From Silene latifolia (taxonomy: Eukaryota; Streptophyta; Magnoliopsida; Caryophyllales; Caryophyllaceae), in NCBI RefSeq assembly GCF_048544455.1, contig NC_133537.1, forward strand, positions 2,959,807 to 3,023,806: a stretch of 64,000 bases of DNA, in the 5' to 3' direction. Below, piece after piece: positions 22,371 through 32,589 of this stretch (within the stretch, counting starts at the first letter, position 1; each line of letters opens with the position of its first letter). Made by a program: the position numbers and the translations under genes. Under the pieces are notes generated by a model. The model made no database searches and had not been told where the DNA came from. It was given only the letters and a program-made list of their open reading frames with translations.

Positions 22371-23529
22371 TCTTCAGTTGAGGTCAAGAGATCAAAAGCA
22401 TAAAATTTCTTAGCTACTGCAAAGTATTGTGAATTAGTGATTGTCTTCTAGAACTTTTTTACCCCGCAGATCAACTTGTCTGCTTGCATGATTTCTGGTC
22501 TCTTTGTCTTGGTTGTGACGAAAATCCAATTGTGTCATTTATTTCTACATGCTGCCTCTTTGTTCTTGTGACTTTACAAATATCTGATCTGAACCTTCAT
22601 TTCTCCATGCTGCCTCTTTGTTCTTGTGCGCTGTTGCTTACATGTTCTTCACTGCAGACCGAATTATCGTAGCAAGCCCTTCAACCTTCAAAATAAAGTT
22701 CTAAGCTGCAAAATTTACTCGTTCTTATATTGCATCAATGCAACTACTTAAAAGATGGTTATAAAATCACTTACATATTTAAAGGTCGTGATGTTTTATT
22801 TCATGGGTCTAATATCGGTTTTATTTCACCCTTGGAAGCCTGGAAATTTTACGTCTCATGTATGTGACCTCCCAACATTACCCTCAGAAATGAGGGTGAA
22901 TGATTACACCCTTCCATGAGCTGCTGCTGTGTGCCTGTGTGTATTTTCCCCCATTGTTTAGCTGTTAAACGTGTTAAACATGCTCTAAAACGCCTGCATT
23001 ATGGTTCTTACGTGTTTCTTAAACCTTAAAAGGCTATTAAGAATGCCTTTCAACTTCAACACTAAGGGCTAACTTAGATTAAGAGTAAGTGGTACGGGGA
23101 TAATGGAGTTTGAAATAACGGAGAAATTGAAGGGATGGTATTAGTTTGGTTGACGAAGGGCGGTGATGGAGGCTTGAAAGTGGGGAGAGGCGTTTTTTTT
23201 TTTCCTTTCTTTCGATCCAATGCACTATGACCAAAATAAGTTTTCACCTGATGCGCTAAACTGCTAACTAGTATTCTTAATTATTGCAGATTGGAGCGTG
23301 GTAGACGTCAAGCTGAACTAGTCCGATCTTCATCATGGTGTTTAATAAGTTGTTGATCATGTTTGAATACCTGTAGTCAAGACTTCTATGTTTCGTTTTT
23401 CAAGCAATGTATGTGAAACATCATTCGGCCTTTTACTGGGAACGTCCGTTCTCCATTTTTTTGGAACATACTGCGTATAATTCAGTTCAAAATCTCCTGC
23501 TCTCTTACATCCTCACACGGACACCGCCC

Positions 23530-24670
23530 GTTTTTTGCAAGGCACTACTTGTGTATGATTAATTGGATGAATGCAATGTATGTATAGAAACAAAAGCCGT
23601 GGGAGTCATATTGGAAATCTGATGCTAGTATGCTACCCATCGAAGCACCCATTGTTGAGAGTAGAGTCCCATCAAGAGCAGTCTCGGAGGCAGTTTTCCT
23701 GCAATTGTGCATGCCCCACGAGTAAACTTGTCCTAAAAAATTTGATCGATTTAGTTGCAATTTTATGGTTAATTTGGATATCAGGTTGTTAAGTATCACG
23801 ATCTTGGTTCTCCCCCTCGGTCTCAACTCAGGTTGGCAATTAAACTTAGATATGGTAACCCGATTTCCAATCTAATCGGGTCCCGCCAATGGACAAGGGT
23901 CAAGAGTCAATAATTACCACAATTAAGCCCATAAGATAAATCAAGTCCCCTAGTCAACCCTTACTACATCCCCAACAACTAATTAAAATGGGATTTAATC
24001 AGGTAACTTACATACGTGGGGTTAAATCGAACCCTAGTGAGAAAATTACTCACTAATTAAACTACCCATTAACATTAAAGATGAAATAAATATAATTAAG
24101 ACAAGAAAGATTAAAACTTTAAACTAAACAAAACAAATGTAACAATAAACTACGAGGAGAAATTAATTACCCAACTTGTATTAAATAGGAATTGAAAAGA
24201 GAAATCTTCATACAAATTTTGTGAACCGTAATTACTAACTAAATTAAACTAAGAACAATTAAAGGGAAGAACCATTTTATTAATTTTTGATAAGTAAAAC
24301 CTAACTATCTAACTCTACTGCCTACTCTTCGCCTAGATCCATCCTCAATTTAGAGTAAAGATTCTCTCCATTTCTTTCTCTCTATTATTTGGTCATTACC
24401 CTCTAATAGGTGTAATATTGTATATTATTTGCTTAAACATAATCATCTATTATTTTTATGTGACCGCTAGGTCGTTTCATGCGATAATCTAAACCTTTGA
24501 AAAAAAATTGAGAGGAGAAGTAATGAAGAGGATTCTAATCGCTCAATTTAAGAGCTGCCTCTTTACTGTCTACCGCCAATTTTTTTTACTAAAAAGTCAA
24601 AAGATGGGCTTTTCTTTTCGTCTTTTTTACCAAACCAAATACATGAGTAAAGGGCTAGTGTATGACAATG
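23530..24670. other. Intergenic DNA
   Basis: No gene recognised. Two overlapping frames on opposite strands at 23545-23826 have no identifiable motif. The rest is AT-rich. Confidence 0.6.
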
Positions 24671-24673
24671 TTA

Positions 24674-25203
24674 GAGCATCTCCAACAATAAATATGCACT
24701 ACGCGTTACTCATCGTCGTACAACAAAAGTGTCAGGTGGATCAATTTTTTGGTTGAGGAACACTTTACTCCGCTATTAACCGAGGAATACAACGCGCAGT
24801 GTTGTATGATTAAAATAATGGCAAGTGAGTGTATGGGTAAAGAGGAGAGATGAGAGAGTGGACAAGGACGTGGATAAGTATGCAGTAGAAAAGGTAATGT
24901 TTAACATTTTTTTTCCTTTTGGAGCTTTTTTCAATATTAAATCAATAAATAAAAATTATAAAAATTATGTTAAAATGTTTATTTTATTTTTCTCTACAAT
25001 TAGAGACCACTATTGATAATATTTGGAATACATTTATATATTAGAAAATGATTAAATAAAATGTGATGAGTAGTAACATTAAATCATTGTTGGAGAAACA
25101 TTCTTGTAGTAAATTGAAAAGTTGAGGAATGGTGAATTGGATGTGTGAGAAGTGATAAGAGAGAGTGAGATGAGGAAGTGAACACTCATAGTTGGAGATG
25201 GTC
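24674..25203. mobile_element. PIF/Harbinger (Tourist-like) MITE
   Basis: A 530-bp non-coding element with TTA on both sides (24671-24673 and 25204-25206). Its ends are complementary: the left GAGCATCTCCAACAATA, and the right, reverse-complemented, GACCATCTCCAACTATG. The GAGCATCTCCAA terminus and TTA target fit PIF/Harbinger elements. Confidence 0.8.
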
Positions 25204-25374
25204 TTATGGGCCTGCATTTCCAAAAAAGAAACAATCCAGCCTATTGAAAATTGAGTGGACCCGGGTGTTTGCTGGACTCCGTTTTCATTAGACTTATTTT
25301 TTTTTTATCGATCCATCTTGACCCGCTTTTCTTATTCGGACTAGTACCTACAAAATTAAAAGACAAAAGCAGTA

Positions 25375-25633
25375 CTCCCTCCATTCAACTCCAAATGGTA
25401 GTTATCTTTTTTGTACACTATTCACAAGTAAGAAGAATCTTCTCATTTCCTCCCAATATATAAGATAAAATATATTCATGTGGGATCTTGTTTTATTCGT
25501 CTTTAGGAGTACATTTAAAATATCAAACTTTTATAATTTTCACAAATGTATAACTAAAGATATTTACAAAATAAAACTTGCGTTGACAAACGTGAAAAAG
25601 TGATAAGTACCATTTGGAGTTGAATGGAGGGAG
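25375..25633. mobile_element. Stowaway-type MITE (well preserved)
   Basis: 259 bp with TA targets at 25373-25374 and 25634-25635. The left end CTCCCTCCATTCAACTCCAA matches the right end TTGGAGTTGAATGGAGGGAG perfectly when reversed, and the match continues through AATGGTA/TACCATT. No coding capacity. Confidence 0.92.
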
Positions 25634-26114
25634 TACCATATTCCGAAAATAACATAAAATAGCCTTTATTAAAATAAACTAGCTAATATGATATTAAGCT
25701 CTAAAATAAGTGAATAATACTAAGACGACTTATAAATTCGACCAAATAGGAGCTAAAATGAGGGTCGAAAATACGTCAATTATAGTCTTATCACTTATGT
25801 CATTACTTTTAACCATCTGTGCTACAGTCTATTAATGTATAATATGCTATTGTAATAAATTTTATGCCGAAAAAGTACTAGGGCGGCTACAGCCCTAGTA
25901 GCCTAATGAATGGGTCTGCCCCTGTGTAAGATTGTCTAATAAGAAATTTATATGGCAACAATCGTAACAAAATGCGTAATCACTTGAAAAGTCAAGTCGT
26001 TAGTAGGTATAATATTGATTGGTATCATATATATGGTGAAAATTTTGTAGCTTAAAAAATATATTATTTCTTGTATATATTGTGAATATATTGTGTATAA
26101 TATATAATATAATA
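25634..26114. other. AT-rich intergenic DNA
   Basis: Nothing gene-like seen. Confidence 0.6.
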
Positions 26115-26362
26115 TTCTCTCCATTCATATCCAAAATACATCATTTTTTTTTACCACTATTCATGATCGAAGAGAATCTTCACAATTCCTTGCAATACAT
26201 AAGGAAAAGCATAGTCATGTAGAATATTGTTTGATTCAGCTTTAAAAGTACAATAAGAATATCAAAATTCTATATTTTTTGTAACGTAAAACTATAGACA
26301 ATTTCGGTGCATTGGCATGTGTATAAAATGTTGGTGGTATATTTGCATTTGAATGGAGGGAG
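26115..26362. mobile_element. Stowaway-type MITE (diverged relative)
   Basis: The termini TTCTCTCCATTCATATCCAAA and TTTGAATGGAGGGAG are degenerate partners. The interior follows the same order as the element at 25375 (ACTATTCA, AGAGAATCTTC, CAATACATAAG, CATGTAGAATATTGTTT), so it is an older member of the same family. TA flanks at 26113-26114 and 26363-26364. Confidence 0.8.
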
Positions 26363-26946
26363 TAATGTATAATTAAGTTTAAGTTCCAAAATAAGTTGCG
26401 AAATATCATTTTATAGGAATTATAAATTAGACCCAACCCAAATGGAGAATAATGGTTACAAGATGCATCGATAAAGGATAATATAAGGATCTAAACTATC
26501 ACTTTTTTTCCAGTTAAGGACCTAAACTATCTAAGTTTACAGTCGAGGAACTCTATCCTCACACTGTTAGCTTTTTCGTTAACTATCATCAATATGACAA
26601 TATCATTGTGTTTTTGCATATCGTGATAGTAATGTTTTCAATTAAGCATTTTTGATGCTTACTAGAAGTAATACTTTATGTTTTTTGTTTATGTGTTATG
26701 TTATACACTTCTGAAATTCTGATGAATATCTACTGAATATGTGCTTAAAAGTCAATTTGGTAAGCTTGAGATCATACTCCCTATAAAATTAGCAATCAAG
26801 TACTCAGCCTCGTAGGGTAGGAGAAGGAAGAAGAATTCTATAGGATTGAAGGTAAATACTTCCACCACCTGTGCTACAAAGCATTTCTGTGTATTCGGCT
26901 ACTTTAAAATATATTAATAAGTATTTTAACATAAGAGTACTGAGTC
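26363..26946. other. Intergenic DNA upstream of the MYB gene
   Basis: No gene. At 26485-26560 a dispersed-repeat relic (AAGGATCTAAACTATC ... GTTAAGGACC) resembles the one near 17388. Confidence 0.5.
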
Positions 26947-26954
26947 TATAAATA
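26947..26954 (+). promoter_or_regulatory. TATA box of the MYB gene
   Basis: TATAAATA, 113 bp before the ATG at 27067, followed by a leader rich in CTTCTTCT as is common in plant 5' UTRs. Confidence 0.7.
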
Positions 26955-27066
26955 CCGTTCACCCTTCTTCTCCATTATTACCCTTCTTCTTCTTCTCCTA
27001 TTTCCTTTACTCTGTTTTCTTATACTCTGTTTTCACAACAATCTTATACTCTGTCTTACTCTGAAA

Positions 27067-27583
27067 ATGTCTGCAAACTGGACTTGGGAGGAGAACAAGA
27101 ATTTTGAGATTGCCCTTTGAATCTTTGTTATCGAACATTACAGTCGACTGGAATCCGATATCTGAGATATTGAAGCGGGGGCGGTTGCTATTCTTGACTA
27201 CCGCGAGAAAGGGATAAAAAAAGGGATTAAATGGAGTGAAGAAGAGCACCAGTAAATTTATTTAATCTTCTTCTTTGTACAACATTACCAAATTTATGTT
27301 CATCAACAAACTAAAAAATTGTTTTTGCAGGTTGTTCTTAAGAGGAATGCAGGAGTATGGAAAAGGGAATTGGGCAATGATTTCGAAGAATGTTGTGAGG
27401 ACAAAGAGACCGTCCCAAATAGCTAGTCATGCACAAAAGTACTTCCAAAGGCAGCTAGTTGATGATAAAGAAAAGAAAAAACGAAGCATACATGACATCA
27501 CGACGGAGTCGGTGGAGTTGATGGAGCGGGTGCAGGGAATGGACCCGCACGCTGGGAGTAGCAGTTTTAGGGGCCCAATTTAG
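27067..27583 (+). pseudogene. SHAQKYF-type MYB transcription factor gene (DIVARICATA/SRM1-like), first repeat disrupted
   Basis: Exons at 27067-27251 and 27331-27583 are joined by a 79-bp GT-AG intron (27252-27330). Splicing restores EEEHQ|LFLRGMQEYGKGNW in frame. The second repeat is intact: KKGIKWSEEEHQ, then W-AMISKNVVRTKRPSQIAS and SHAQKYFQRQ, the marker of this single-repeat MYB class, followed by a basic KEKKKR and a short tail. The first repeat starts normally as MSANWTWEENKNFEIAL, but a TGA at 27118 interrupts it and a second in-frame TGA lies at 27163. Between them the +1 frame reads ESLLSNITVDWNPISEILKR, which continues the domain. This implies an extra base in the TTT near 27117 and a missing base in the G run near 27177. 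With both repaired the gene would be about 145 residues. It is either a recent pseudogene or a sequencing error in two homopolymers. Promoter, intron and second exon look functional. Confidence 0.8.
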
Positions 27584-28251
27584 GGCACATGTAGTGTTAC
27601 GGTGGTAGTACGATTAGCGCCACCAACCCAAACCTGGAAATTGCTCTCATATGCAAACTAATATACCCTCTTCAAAAAATGCTTCACTCCCATTCAAATT
27701 TGGAGTAGCACCAACATTATATTACTGTTTACTTACTACAAGACTGGCAATTGGGTTGCTCGAATTGAATTTGAACCATCTTGAGTTGAATGATTACAGG
27801 TTGGGGTCATTTAAGGTGTTTCAGATAATTTTTGTCAATTTATTTACTCATACCACGTGTAATTAAACATCAAATTATATGATTCATTGTGAAAGCATCA
27901 AAGATGTGATGCATTGTCAAATAATGAGTGAAGTATGCTTCCTGGTTTTAAACTTGCAGCAGAACTCATCTTCTCAAACTTTGATTTTTTCGATGTCCTG
28001 TTAACGTTTATTAACGGGTAAAAAACGATTCTTTTGTCGCGATTTTATTTTCAGTGCAGCATTTCTTTGGATGAACATGGCTTCTTCTTTTATAAATTTC
28101 TGAAAATGCCTTCAAACAGGCATGCAATTATACAAATATGTTCAAATCGTGCTTTATACTACCCCATCCTCAATATTTGCCTATTATTTGTACGAGAGTA
28201 TATGTTACTTTGCTCATTATACACAATTATACAGCAGAATTCTATGACGTT
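27584..28251. other. Region between the MYB gene and the beta-amylase pseudogene
   Basis: Likely MYB 3' UTR for the first part. No further gene is supported, and plus-strand frames at 27651-27866 and 28034-28312 have no family resemblance. Confidence 0.5.
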
Positions 28252-29430
28252 TTACACTAGAGCGGACTCTTTGACCTTCAGACTACTCTTCTTTGCTATG
28301 AATCCTACATAAAGGTCCGACCTGGTTAAGTCGCTTGCTGACAATCTCTGGTTTCGTCCACCTTCTGACATACTTTTAACAAACTTTACCAATTGCCGCC
28401 AATTCTCACCTTCAAACAACTTTTTGTTCATCCTTAAATATGTAAATGCAGATAACCCGCTTCCAGACTGTGATTTGCTGGTTGTTAGAACTTGTCCAAA
28501 TGCACTTGCGTCATATCTCTCCAAAGCAAGTTCTATTCCAGCTGACTGTGTTGCCATTTTTACTTGCTGCACTAGGCTCTCTGGTGAGCAGCTTGGTGTG
28601 GTTGCTCGCCGTCTTTTATCCCCATGCATGTGAAGTTGAATACTACTCCATGTTTAGCAAACATTCTCGCTATTGGTAAGTACCCATCTTGATTTCTTGA
28701 ATTATTATAGCCAGCTGTTAATTCAGCTGCATGCGATCTACTTTACCGGATAGTTTTTCCCCAGTTCCCTTAAATATTCCATTTGCAGCTCCTAGAATGT
28801 TGTCACCGTGTTCAATGAGTTTCCCGCTGTACCACTTTAGGAAGAATGTTGTCACCGTGTTCAGTGAATCTCATCTACCCCATTCCTTCTGTCCATATGC
28901 CTCTGTTGCTGCTTGCAGTGATGCTTTCATGTACTGTTATTGCAATAAAATGTGTGTAGATGAGAAAAATATGTTTTTAGTGGTATGCTAATATTCTCTG
29001 TATTTTAGTGTGTAATTAGTTTGGTCGGTTGGATGCAATTTTCACTACAGGTTACTGAAAACAACATTCAACACGGAGTAAGGTTCCTGCCTATGAAGTC
29101 GGAGTATACTTGAATCACAAATTCTCATTGAAGACATGACATATCCGTCACAAGCTGAAGACGGATACCATTTTACCTCATAAAGTACCCACTTTTTCTC
29201 TCTCTGCAACACTATTCATGTGGTCCCCTTTCTCCACTAACCCATTTTGTTACCATTTTATCTCACAAAATATCCGTCACAAATGGTAACCCGTCACAAG
29301 GAAGACCAATTGTACTTGAATAGGTGTTCAGTGTTCTCCCTCTAAGCACGGGTAGCGAATCACAGCCTAAGCTGATGTACTCTGGATTCCTCCTGCCTGA
29401 TTTGTCTGTATAGACAAGGTCTGGATATGA
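28252..29430 (-). pseudogene. Beta-amylase (plastid BAM3-like) pseudogene, C-terminal half
   Basis: Glycoside hydrolase family 14 segments appear in order on the minus strand: [20 protein letters not shown] then [10 protein letters not shown] (about 29425-29338); TPIQVYSD (split by a MITE, resuming at 29115); YMKASLQAATEAYGQKEWGR (from 28933); [18 protein letters not shown] and [14 protein letters not shown] (about 28840-28740); [28 protein letters not shown] and KDGEQP (28730-28600); then an open stretch [11 protein letters not shown] to a normal-looking C terminus SDLYVGF...ESALV with stop at 28252. The damage is extensive: a TGA at 28871-28873, frame changes near 28731 and 28595, loss of the GIHWHY and GEN(A) segments, loss of the region between YSD and YMKAS, and a 197-bp MITE. 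The enzyme would release maltose from starch chains in plastids. This copy cannot encode one. The assignment to BAM3 rests on the C-terminal tail, from memory. Confidence 0.9.
29116..29312. mobile_element. MITE inserted in the beta-amylase pseudogene (9-bp duplication)
   Basis: Flanked by perfect TACTTGAAT repeats (29107-29115 and 29313-29321). The ends are weakly complementary, and the interior has repeated ATCCGTCACAA/ATATCCGTCACAAATGG text. The 9-bp target size suggests a Mutator-type element. Excising it with one duplication joins TPIQ to VYSD of the host gene. Confidence 0.8.
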
Positions 29431-29600
29431 CTTATGTGTAGGACATCAATGTTAGATACCTTGAGCTTCTTGCTAAGAAATGTCTGTTAAAGTCGGTTAA
29501 AATCGGGGACATAGACCTCATTCATTTGGTGAACTTTTTCAAACAACGCCTACACTGCAAGAGTTTTGCGGGGGTTCATTCTCGAACCACGAGACCTATT

Positions 29601-29842
29601 GATACGAAAATTGCGCGGAAGCGGTTTAATAGAATAAAGAACAATAATGATAAAAGGATATTTGTTTGAAAACCTGTCAAGATCTTGAAACAATGGGATA
29701 TTTGCTCGAATTAGACCCTTATGATATGAAAATTGCGCGGAAGCGGTTTAACAGAATAAAGAACAATAATGATAAAAGGATATTTGTTTGAAAACCTGTC
29801 AAGATATTGAAACAATGGGATATTTGCTCGAATTAGACCTAT
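29601..29842. repeat. 122-bp tandem duplication
   Basis: The unit beginning GATACGAAAATTGCGCGG at 29601 is repeated from 29723 with only a few substitutions (for example AAGATCTTG versus AAGATATTG). The high similarity indicates a recent event. The text GCGCGGAAGCGG resembles edges of plant LTR elements, so the unit may lie within a retrotransposon relic. Confidence 0.88.
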
Positions 29843-30645
29843 AATTCGAACAATGGTGATTGAGTCGCAAGACCTGTTGCTATCAATCGTGTTAATGTCT
29901 GAAACGCGTCAAACAATAACGAGAATTGAACGAAACGCGTCGATCCTAGGGTTTACAGAACTTGTAAACACCAAACAAAGCAACAACTTTTACTTTTATT
30001 AATTCTCAATTGATGTGTGATAAACAATACATTAGACCTTCGTATATAGGAGTTATAAACCGACCTAGCTAACCTAATACACAATCTAAAACTTACCTAA
30101 AACCGTCTTGCCTTATTCTGTTAACTAGGAAATAAAATTAACTTGCTTATTCTGGAATTTAAGAAATTAACTAATATGCTAATAAACTAATTATTTCTGA
30201 AATTCTAATAATAATAATTCGTGAGCTGCGTTGCCCATTACCCCAATATCGAACACAAACTCATCATCCTCATTTAAGTTATCGATTTTCGGATCACCTA
30301 TGCTATACCGATTTCTCTTTTCCTGCTCAACTCCAATCAGTGAGCATCATGTACATGGAGATAACCCATTTGCCAATGGTTTTCCCGGTTGCACATTCCT
30401 TGCTGCAACTCGATACGCATCACTTGATAGTAAAGGGCATTGTGACCTCTTACTTGAGTAGATTTCTTAATATAAAGATTCTACAAGTATGTTATTGAAT
30501 TGATACTCTAGGTCAGTTTTACACAAGTATGGTTAAGTGGACATGTGAGATAACTATTTAGTTTATCATTATTTTCGCTTTTTTTTCTTGATCTTTGTGT
30601 CAATACAAATAGATAACAAAAGACGAGGACAAAGGTAGTAATTAC
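29843..30645. other. Repeat-derived intergenic DNA
   Basis: The stretch to about 30130 (GTATATAGGAGTTATAAACC and similar) reads like a degenerate LTR. At 30220-30465 a GC-normal tract has fairly open frames on both strands (for example the minus-strand NEDDEFVFDIG region) that may be a coding relic, but I could not assign a family. Confidence 0.4.
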
Positions 30646-31039
30646 CACTACTACAAATCCAGGTAACTACAACGCCCCTTTAACAACGCTTATTCACGAA
30701 AATCACAATAGACGTTGTAGAATGTATGACGCGAATTTTACTAAAATTAATTACAACGGGTATGGTTATATAACTGTTGTTATAAGTTTTAACAACGGGT
30801 CAAACATGCACAACCGTTGTTAATAATTTGGCGCAAAATTGGCGCAAAGTTAGTGAAAAGTAATCACAACGGTTATTTTTGAAACCCGTTGTTAAAACTT
30901 ATTTAACAACGGTTTTTATTTTACAACCGTTGTTAAAACGTTTTAACAACGGTTTTTGTTTAACAACCGTTGTCAATACTTTCCATACTATAAACCACAC
31001 AAACACAGATCAACTACAGCCACAAAATACAAACCTTAA

Positions 31040-31096
31040 CACAAACACAAACACAAACACAAACACAAACACAAACACAAACACAAACACAAACAC
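31040..31096. repeat. (ACAAAC)n microsatellite
   Basis: About nine uninterrupted hexamers inside the CACTA fragment. Confidence 0.95.
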
Positions 31097-31444
31097 ACAC
31101 ACTTTCTCATCGTCTCTTTCTCTCTTTCTCATCGTCGCTTTATCATCTCGCCGTCACTGTTGATTTCATCGTCTCTTACTTTCTCTAATTATCAGGTGAA
31201 TCTCGCCGTCACTGTTGGTTTCATCGTCTATCATCGTCATTATTTTTTTTTTGTAATTATTTCATTTGCATGTATGTGTTTTTATCGATCATTATGTTAT
31301 TTCTCGAAGTATTATTCGCTTAATTAGCTAGTAAAACAAATTAAATAAAATAAAACAAAGAAGAAGCAAGATGATAGAGAGGAATGCATGATAAACTTAA
31401 TTAATTAATATATATATGTATAAATACATAAATTAAAAAAAAAA

Positions 31445-31732
31445 TTACATTAATAAAAATGCAATTCTTATATTTTCATAGAGAGTCTTATTCTCTTCTA
31501 TGATATCCGTCCTCTCCTCCTTAGCTATTTGGAGGTTCCGTTCAGCAGTTGCTATATCGTCATATAGCTGCAACAACTGCTGCTCTGTCAAGCCATCTTT
31601 TTTGGCGTCCTTGAGTACGGATCGAACATCTACAAGGTAGCTCCTGAAACTGTCCTCAATGTGGAGCAACCGGCGGATGAAACTGTTGTTGTTCTCGATC
31701 ATATTAAGAGTCTTAAGGATGATATCATTCAT
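31445..31732 (-). CDS. Coiled-coil hypothetical protein in the CACTA fragment
   Basis: 95 codons from ATG at 31732 to a stop at 31445. The sequence is rich in Leu, Glu, Lys, Asp and Ile with heptad-like spacing, e.g. LLQLYDDIATAERNLQIAKE, and predicts a coiled coil with no catalytic motif. It lies between CACTA subterminal repeats and the satellite junction only 39 bp upstream of its start, so any promoter or upstream exon is missing. It may be the last exon of an element-encoded accessory protein or a captured host fragment. I do not recognise a family. Confidence 0.45.
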   Translation of the reverse strand: MNDIILKTLNMIENNNSFIRRLLHIEDSFRSYLVDVRSVLKDAKKDGLTEQQLLQLYDDIATAERNLQIAKEERTDIIEENKTLYENIRIAFLLM

Positions 31733-32589
31733 TTTGTTGATTAAGTTTGGAGTTTGTTTGAAAGATTAATTATCCGGAGAATTATGTTCCGGGACCCCGG
31801 AATCCCGAAAAACCGTGTATTATACACTTCAATTTCAGCCGTTCGGAAGGTCGTATCGGACCCTGTTTCTTTTTCTCCCTGTTTAACAATCACGCGTCCG
31901 AGCTCATTTCATAAATCAACTTGTTCGATTTCAGCCTCAAATAACGAGCTTTAACACATTTTTCACGATAATCCGAGTTTTTGCGAATCTTTGGTTCAGG
32001 GCACACCGGCACCCCCAAATGTCTTCCGTTGATGCTCAAACTTTGCGTGGCCGATTTATCTGACCCGAGGAACTTTCTATGTGATTTCCGGAGAATTTTG
32101 TTCCGGGACCCCGGAATCCCGAAAAACCGTGTATTATACACTTCAATTTCAGCCGTTCGGAAGGTCGCACCGGACCCTGTTTCTTTTTCTCCCTGTTTTT
32201 CAATCACGCGTCCGAGCTCATTTCAGGAATCAACCTGTTCGATTTCAGCCTCAAATAACGAGCTTTAACACATTTTTAACGATAATCCGAGTTTCGGCGA
32301 ATGCTGGTTTGTGGCACACCTGCACCCCCAAATGTCTTCCGTTGGTGCTCAAACTTTGCATGACCGCTTTATCTGACCCGAGAAACTTTCTATGTGATTT
32401 CCGGAGAATTATGTTCCGGGACCCCGGAATCCCGAAAAACCGTGTATTATACACTTCAATTTCAGCCGTTCGGAAGGTCGTACCAGATCCTGTTTCTTTT
32501 TCTCCCTGTTTAACAATAACGCGTCCGAGCTCATTTCAGGAATTAACTTGTTCGATTTCAGCCTCAAATAACGAGCTTTAACATATTTT

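Larger units (their letters stand above)
21385..23289 (+). other. Probable 3'-UTR intron of the complex I subunit gene
   Basis: Thirty-five bases after the stop codon the text reads TTTAG|GTAAATATTC, a good donor. At 23281-23289 TTATTGCAG is a good acceptor, followed by ATTGGAGCGTGG and an ordinary 3' end to about 23480. The 1.9-kb span contains no coding region. It holds a tandem duplication (21459-21682) and an inverted repeat (22213-22370). Splicing is inferred from sites only. Confidence 0.55.
30646..31770 (+). mobile_element. CACTA transposon, left part, truncated by satellite
   Basis: Starts CACTACTACAAATCC at 30646, the terminal CACTA motif. Subterminal repeats typical of this superfamily follow, both orientations of AACAACGGTT, clustered at about 30785-30975 with closely spaced inverted pairs. 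After a TATA-like ACTATAAACC and a CT-rich leader, AT-rich text leads to a minus-strand frame at 31445-31732. The opposite terminus (GTAGTAGTG) is absent. The satellite begins at about 31771, so the right side was lost or replaced at that junction. Confidence 0.75.

Noticed and set aside
23545-23826. 93-codon minus-strand frame and an overlapping plus-strand frame downstream of the complex I gene
   Set aside because: No motif, no promoter, and mutually overlapping. Kept as intergenic.
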